NCBI GenBank assembly: GCA_947629065.1
Contig: CANRCH010000090.1
Coordinates: forward strand, 1 to 7,398
DNA length: 7,398 nt
Direction of reading: 5' to 3'
DNA from: an uncultured Aliarcobacter sp.
Lineage (GTDB): Bacteria > Campylobacterota > Campylobacteria > Campylobacterales > Arcobacteraceae
Shown here: in pieces, positions 5,056-7,398 of the stretch
How positions within the stretch are numbered: position 1 is the stretch's first letter
Layout of the letters: each line of letters begins with the position of its first letter
The notes under the pieces: generated by a model
Told to the model about the DNA's origin: nothing
The model's database searches: none
The model's input: only the letters and a program-made list of their open reading frames with translations
Position numbers and translations under genes: made by a program

Positions 5056-7398
5056 ATGCTAAGTGACTACACAAAGTATCATTCAAAATATTTTGCAAAT
5101 TTACTTTCTCTTCAAAATAGCTCAAATGGCATAAATAGACTCTCTCAATCAATCTTTGATGCTCAAATAGATTTAAATCCACATCAGGTTGAAGCTGCTC
5201 TTTTTGCATTTCGTTCTCCCTTGCAAAAAGGTGTGATTTTAGCTGATGAAGTAGGATTAGGTAAAACAATTGAGGCAGGTCTAGTTTTATGCCAATACTG
5301 GAGTGAAAGAAAAAGAACAATTATTATAATTGCACCAGCAAGTTTAAGAAAACAGTGGAGTATGGAGTTAAAAGAAAAATTTTTTATTGATTCAATAATT
5401 ATTGATGGACAAACTTTTAATGAAGAAAAACTAAAAGGCAACAGTAACCCATTTATTCAGAAGGATAAAGTAGTGATAACTTCTTATCCTTTTGCCTCAA
5501 AAAAAAATGAATTTATATTCCTAGCAAATTATGATTTAGCTATACTCGATGAAGCACATAAATTAAGAAATTTTCATAGAGGAGAGAAAGCAAAACAAGC
5601 ATATAGTATAAGTAAATCTTTAAGAGATACAAAAAAGATATTATTAACAGCAACACCTTTACAAAACTCTCTGCTTGAAATTTATGGCTTAGTTTCTCTT
5701 ATAGATCCTTTTGTTTTTGGTGATAAAAAAGCTTTTTCAAGACAATTTAATACAGGTTCTCTAACAATAAGTGATATTAATGATATAAAGAATAGGCTAA
5801 ACCCAATTATTCATAGAACTTTACGAAAAGATGTTTTAGAGTATATTCAGTACACAAAAAGGATTCCTTTAATTGAAGAATTTATACCAAGTGAAGATGA
5901 GATAACTCTATATAACTTAATTTCAGAGTTTTTATTAAATGAAAATCTTTATTCAATTCCTGCAGCACAAAGGAATCTTATAACTTTGGTTGCTAGAAAA
6001 TTATTAGCTTCTTCAACACAAGCAATTACAGGTACTCTTGAAACTTTTATAAATAAATTAGAGAAAATTTTAGTTGATGAAAAGATAAAAATTTCATCAT
6101 TTTTTGAATACGACGATGATGAAGAGTTGATTGAAGAGTATTTGGATGAAGAAGAAGTTGAAGAGAATAATGAAGATATAGAGATTACAAAAGATGATAT
6201 AGGAAATATCAAAAATGAGATTACTCAATTAAAATCATTTATTCAAATTGCAAAAACTATAGAAGTAGATACAAAAGTAAAAGCACTAATGTTAGCACTC
6301 GAAAAAGGTTTTGAAGCTCAATTTAAATTAGGAGCAAATAAGAAAGCTATTATATTTACTGAATCAAAAAGAACACAAGAATTTTTATTTAACTATTTAG
6401 AAGATAATGGCTTTAAAAACAAGATTGTTTTATTTAATGGTACTAATACTGATTCAAAATCTAGAGAGATTTATAATAATTGGCTTGAAAAGTATCAAGA
6501 TACAACAAGATGCACTGGAAGTAAATCATCAGATATGAAACAAGCTATTGTAGATTTTTTTAAAGAAAGTGCTGATATTATGATAGCAACAGAAGCAGGG
6601 AGTGAAGGTATAAATTTACAATTTTGCAATATGTTGATAAATTATGATTTGCCTTGGAATCCACAAAGAATTGAACAAAGAATTGGTAGAGTTCATAGAT
6701 ATGGACAAAAACACGATGTTGTAGTGATTAATTTCATAAATAAAAAAAATGAAGCAGATAGAAGAGTTCATGAGCTACTAAGTACAAAATTCAAACTATT
6801 TGAGGGTGTTTTTGGAGCAAGTGATGAAGTTTTAGGTTCTATTCAAAGTGGAGTTGATTTTGAAAAAAGAATATTAAAAATTTATCAAACTTGTAGAACA
6901 TCAAAAGAGATAGATGATGCGTTTAATGAGTTGCAAAATGAATTTTCTTTATCAATAAATGAAAAAACAATACAAACTAGAGAGAAGCTCTTAGAACACT
7001 TTGATGAAGATGTACATTTAAGACTTAAAAATCATCTAGAAGATATGCAAAATTCTAAAACAAAATTTGAAGAGTATCTACAACTTATAGCTTCTATTGA
7101 AAATATAAAACTACCACTTAATCCTAAATTTAATTCACCAATAGTTCAAGATATGTTAGCTATTGCTTCAAGTAGAGAGTTAGAGATAAAAAAACTCATT
7201 TTTGATTTAAGTAAACATAAATTTAAAATTTCAGCACTAGAAGAGTGTAAAAACAAAACTGGTTATATAATGGTTTCAAAATTAAAAATCAGCTCTTATG
7301 ATACCGAAGAGTATTTAGTGCTTACAGCTTTAACAAGCGATTATAAGAAATTAGATGATGAAGTTGCTTCAAAAATCTTTAATTTAATAGCAAAAGAG
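5056..7398 (+). CDS. SNF2-family (HepA/RapA-like) ATP-dependent helicase/translocase, 3'-truncated by window
   Basis: Open from ATG 5056 to the window end (781 codons, no stop), so the C-terminus is missing. It is a superfamily 2 dsDNA translocase. RecA-1 has HQ at 43-44, Walker A DEVGLGKT (64-71), Walker B DEAH (165-168) and TATPLQN (198-204). RecA-2 has IIFTESKR, the motif V block IATEAGSEGINLQ (510-522), NYDLPWNPQRIEQ and motif VI QRIGRVHRYGQ (541-551). All the ATPase residues expected for activity are present. A very acidic segment (351-381) separates the lobes. After the helicase core comes a conserved-looking FEGVFGASDEVLG block (582-594) and a long charged helical region. I recall the same arrangement in helicase-related proteins of bacterial islands, often beside DNA methyltransferase or restriction genes. 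A defence role is therefore plausible but not shown here. No methylase or nuclease domain is visible in the part present. Confidence 0.93.
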   Translation, partial: MLSDYTKYHSKYFANLLSLQNSSNGINRLSQSIFDAQIDLNPHQVEAALFAFRSPLQKGVILADEVGLGKTIEAGLVLCQYWSERKRTIIIIAPASLRKQWSMELKEKFFIDSIIIDGQTFNEEKLKGNSNPFIQKDKVVITSYPFASKKNEFIFLANYDLAILDEAHKLRNFHRGEKAKQAYSISKSLRDTKKILLTATPLQNSLLEIYGLVSLIDPFVFGDKKAFSRQFNTGSLTISDINDIKNRLNPIIHRTLRKDVLEYIQYTKRIPLIEEFIPSEDEITLYNLISEFLLNENLYSIPAAQRNLITLVARKLLASSTQAITGTLETFINKLEKILVDEKIKISSFFEYDDDEELIEEYLDEEEVEENNEDIEITKDDIGNIKNEITQLKSFIQIAKTIEVDTKVKALMLALEKGFEAQFKLGANKKAIIFTESKRTQEFLFNYLEDNGFKNKIVLFNGTNTDSKSREIYNNWLEKYQDTTRCTGSKSSDMKQAIVDFFKESADIMIATEAGSEGINLQFCNMLINYDLPWNPQRIEQRIGRVHRYGQKHDVVVINFINKKNEADRRVHELLSTKFKLFEGVFGASDEVLGSIQSGVDFEKRILKIYQTCRTSKEIDDAFNELQNEFSLSINEKTIQTREKLLEHFDEDVHLRLKNHLEDMQNSKTKFEEYLQLIASIENIKLPLNPKFNSPIVQDMLAIASSRELEIKKLIFDLSKHKFKISALEECKNKTGYIMVSKLKISSYDTEEYLVLTALTSDYKKLDDEVASKIFNLIAKE

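Noticed and set aside
5042..5441. Two overlapping antisense frames over the helicase start
   Set aside because: They cover the Walker A region of an intact helicase; no family features and no promoter.
5949..6212. Antisense serine-rich frame of 87 codons
   Set aside because: The serine run is only the complement of the Asp/Glu-rich helicase segment.

Overview
The window is AT-rich DNA with A/T-ending codons and compact gene spacing. The proteins read like those of Campylobacterota, probably the Arcobacter group or a relative. That assignment is inference from composition and protein style; no marker gene is present. The region looks accessory (plasmid, integrative element or genomic island).

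Left part (1-1267, + strand): the last 32 codons of an unidentified gene, then, after one base, a complete relaxase of the MobA/VirD2 type. The relaxase has a clear HxD...HxH metal-binding motif and a candidate catalytic tyrosine. This marks the surroundings as mobilizable DNA.

Middle part (1276-4136): an unusually long insertion sequence. An IS256-family DDE transposase (+) faces a convergent two-gene operon (-). That operon encodes a CadC/ArsR-type metal sensor and a permease of the ArsP/SO_0444 metal-efflux family. Related inverted repeats lie at 1276-1306 and 4102-4136, and a perfect 10-bp direct repeat (gataaaaagg at 1266-1275 and 4137-4146) flanks the whole block. The simplest reading is one mobile unit of about 2.86 kb that carries its own metal-responsive efflux operon (a 'transporter IS'). 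It landed exactly on the relaxase stop codon and left the relaxase protein unchanged. The sensor gene has a textbook promoter (TTGACA, 17 bp, TAGAAT) whose -10 lies inside a perfect 26-bp palindrome, the expected operator for self-repression relieved by metal.

Right part (4147-7398): a 132-codon gene of unknown function (-), then about 440 bp without an intact gene but with possible decayed coding fragments. The start of a large SNF2-family (HepA/RapA-like) helicase (+) follows and runs off the window after 781 codons. Helicases of this type often sit in anti-phage or restriction loci of mobile islands. The partner genes that would settle this lie outside the window.

The most notable observation is the IS256-type element with an adaptive metal-efflux cargo, supported by ends and target duplication visible in the sequence.
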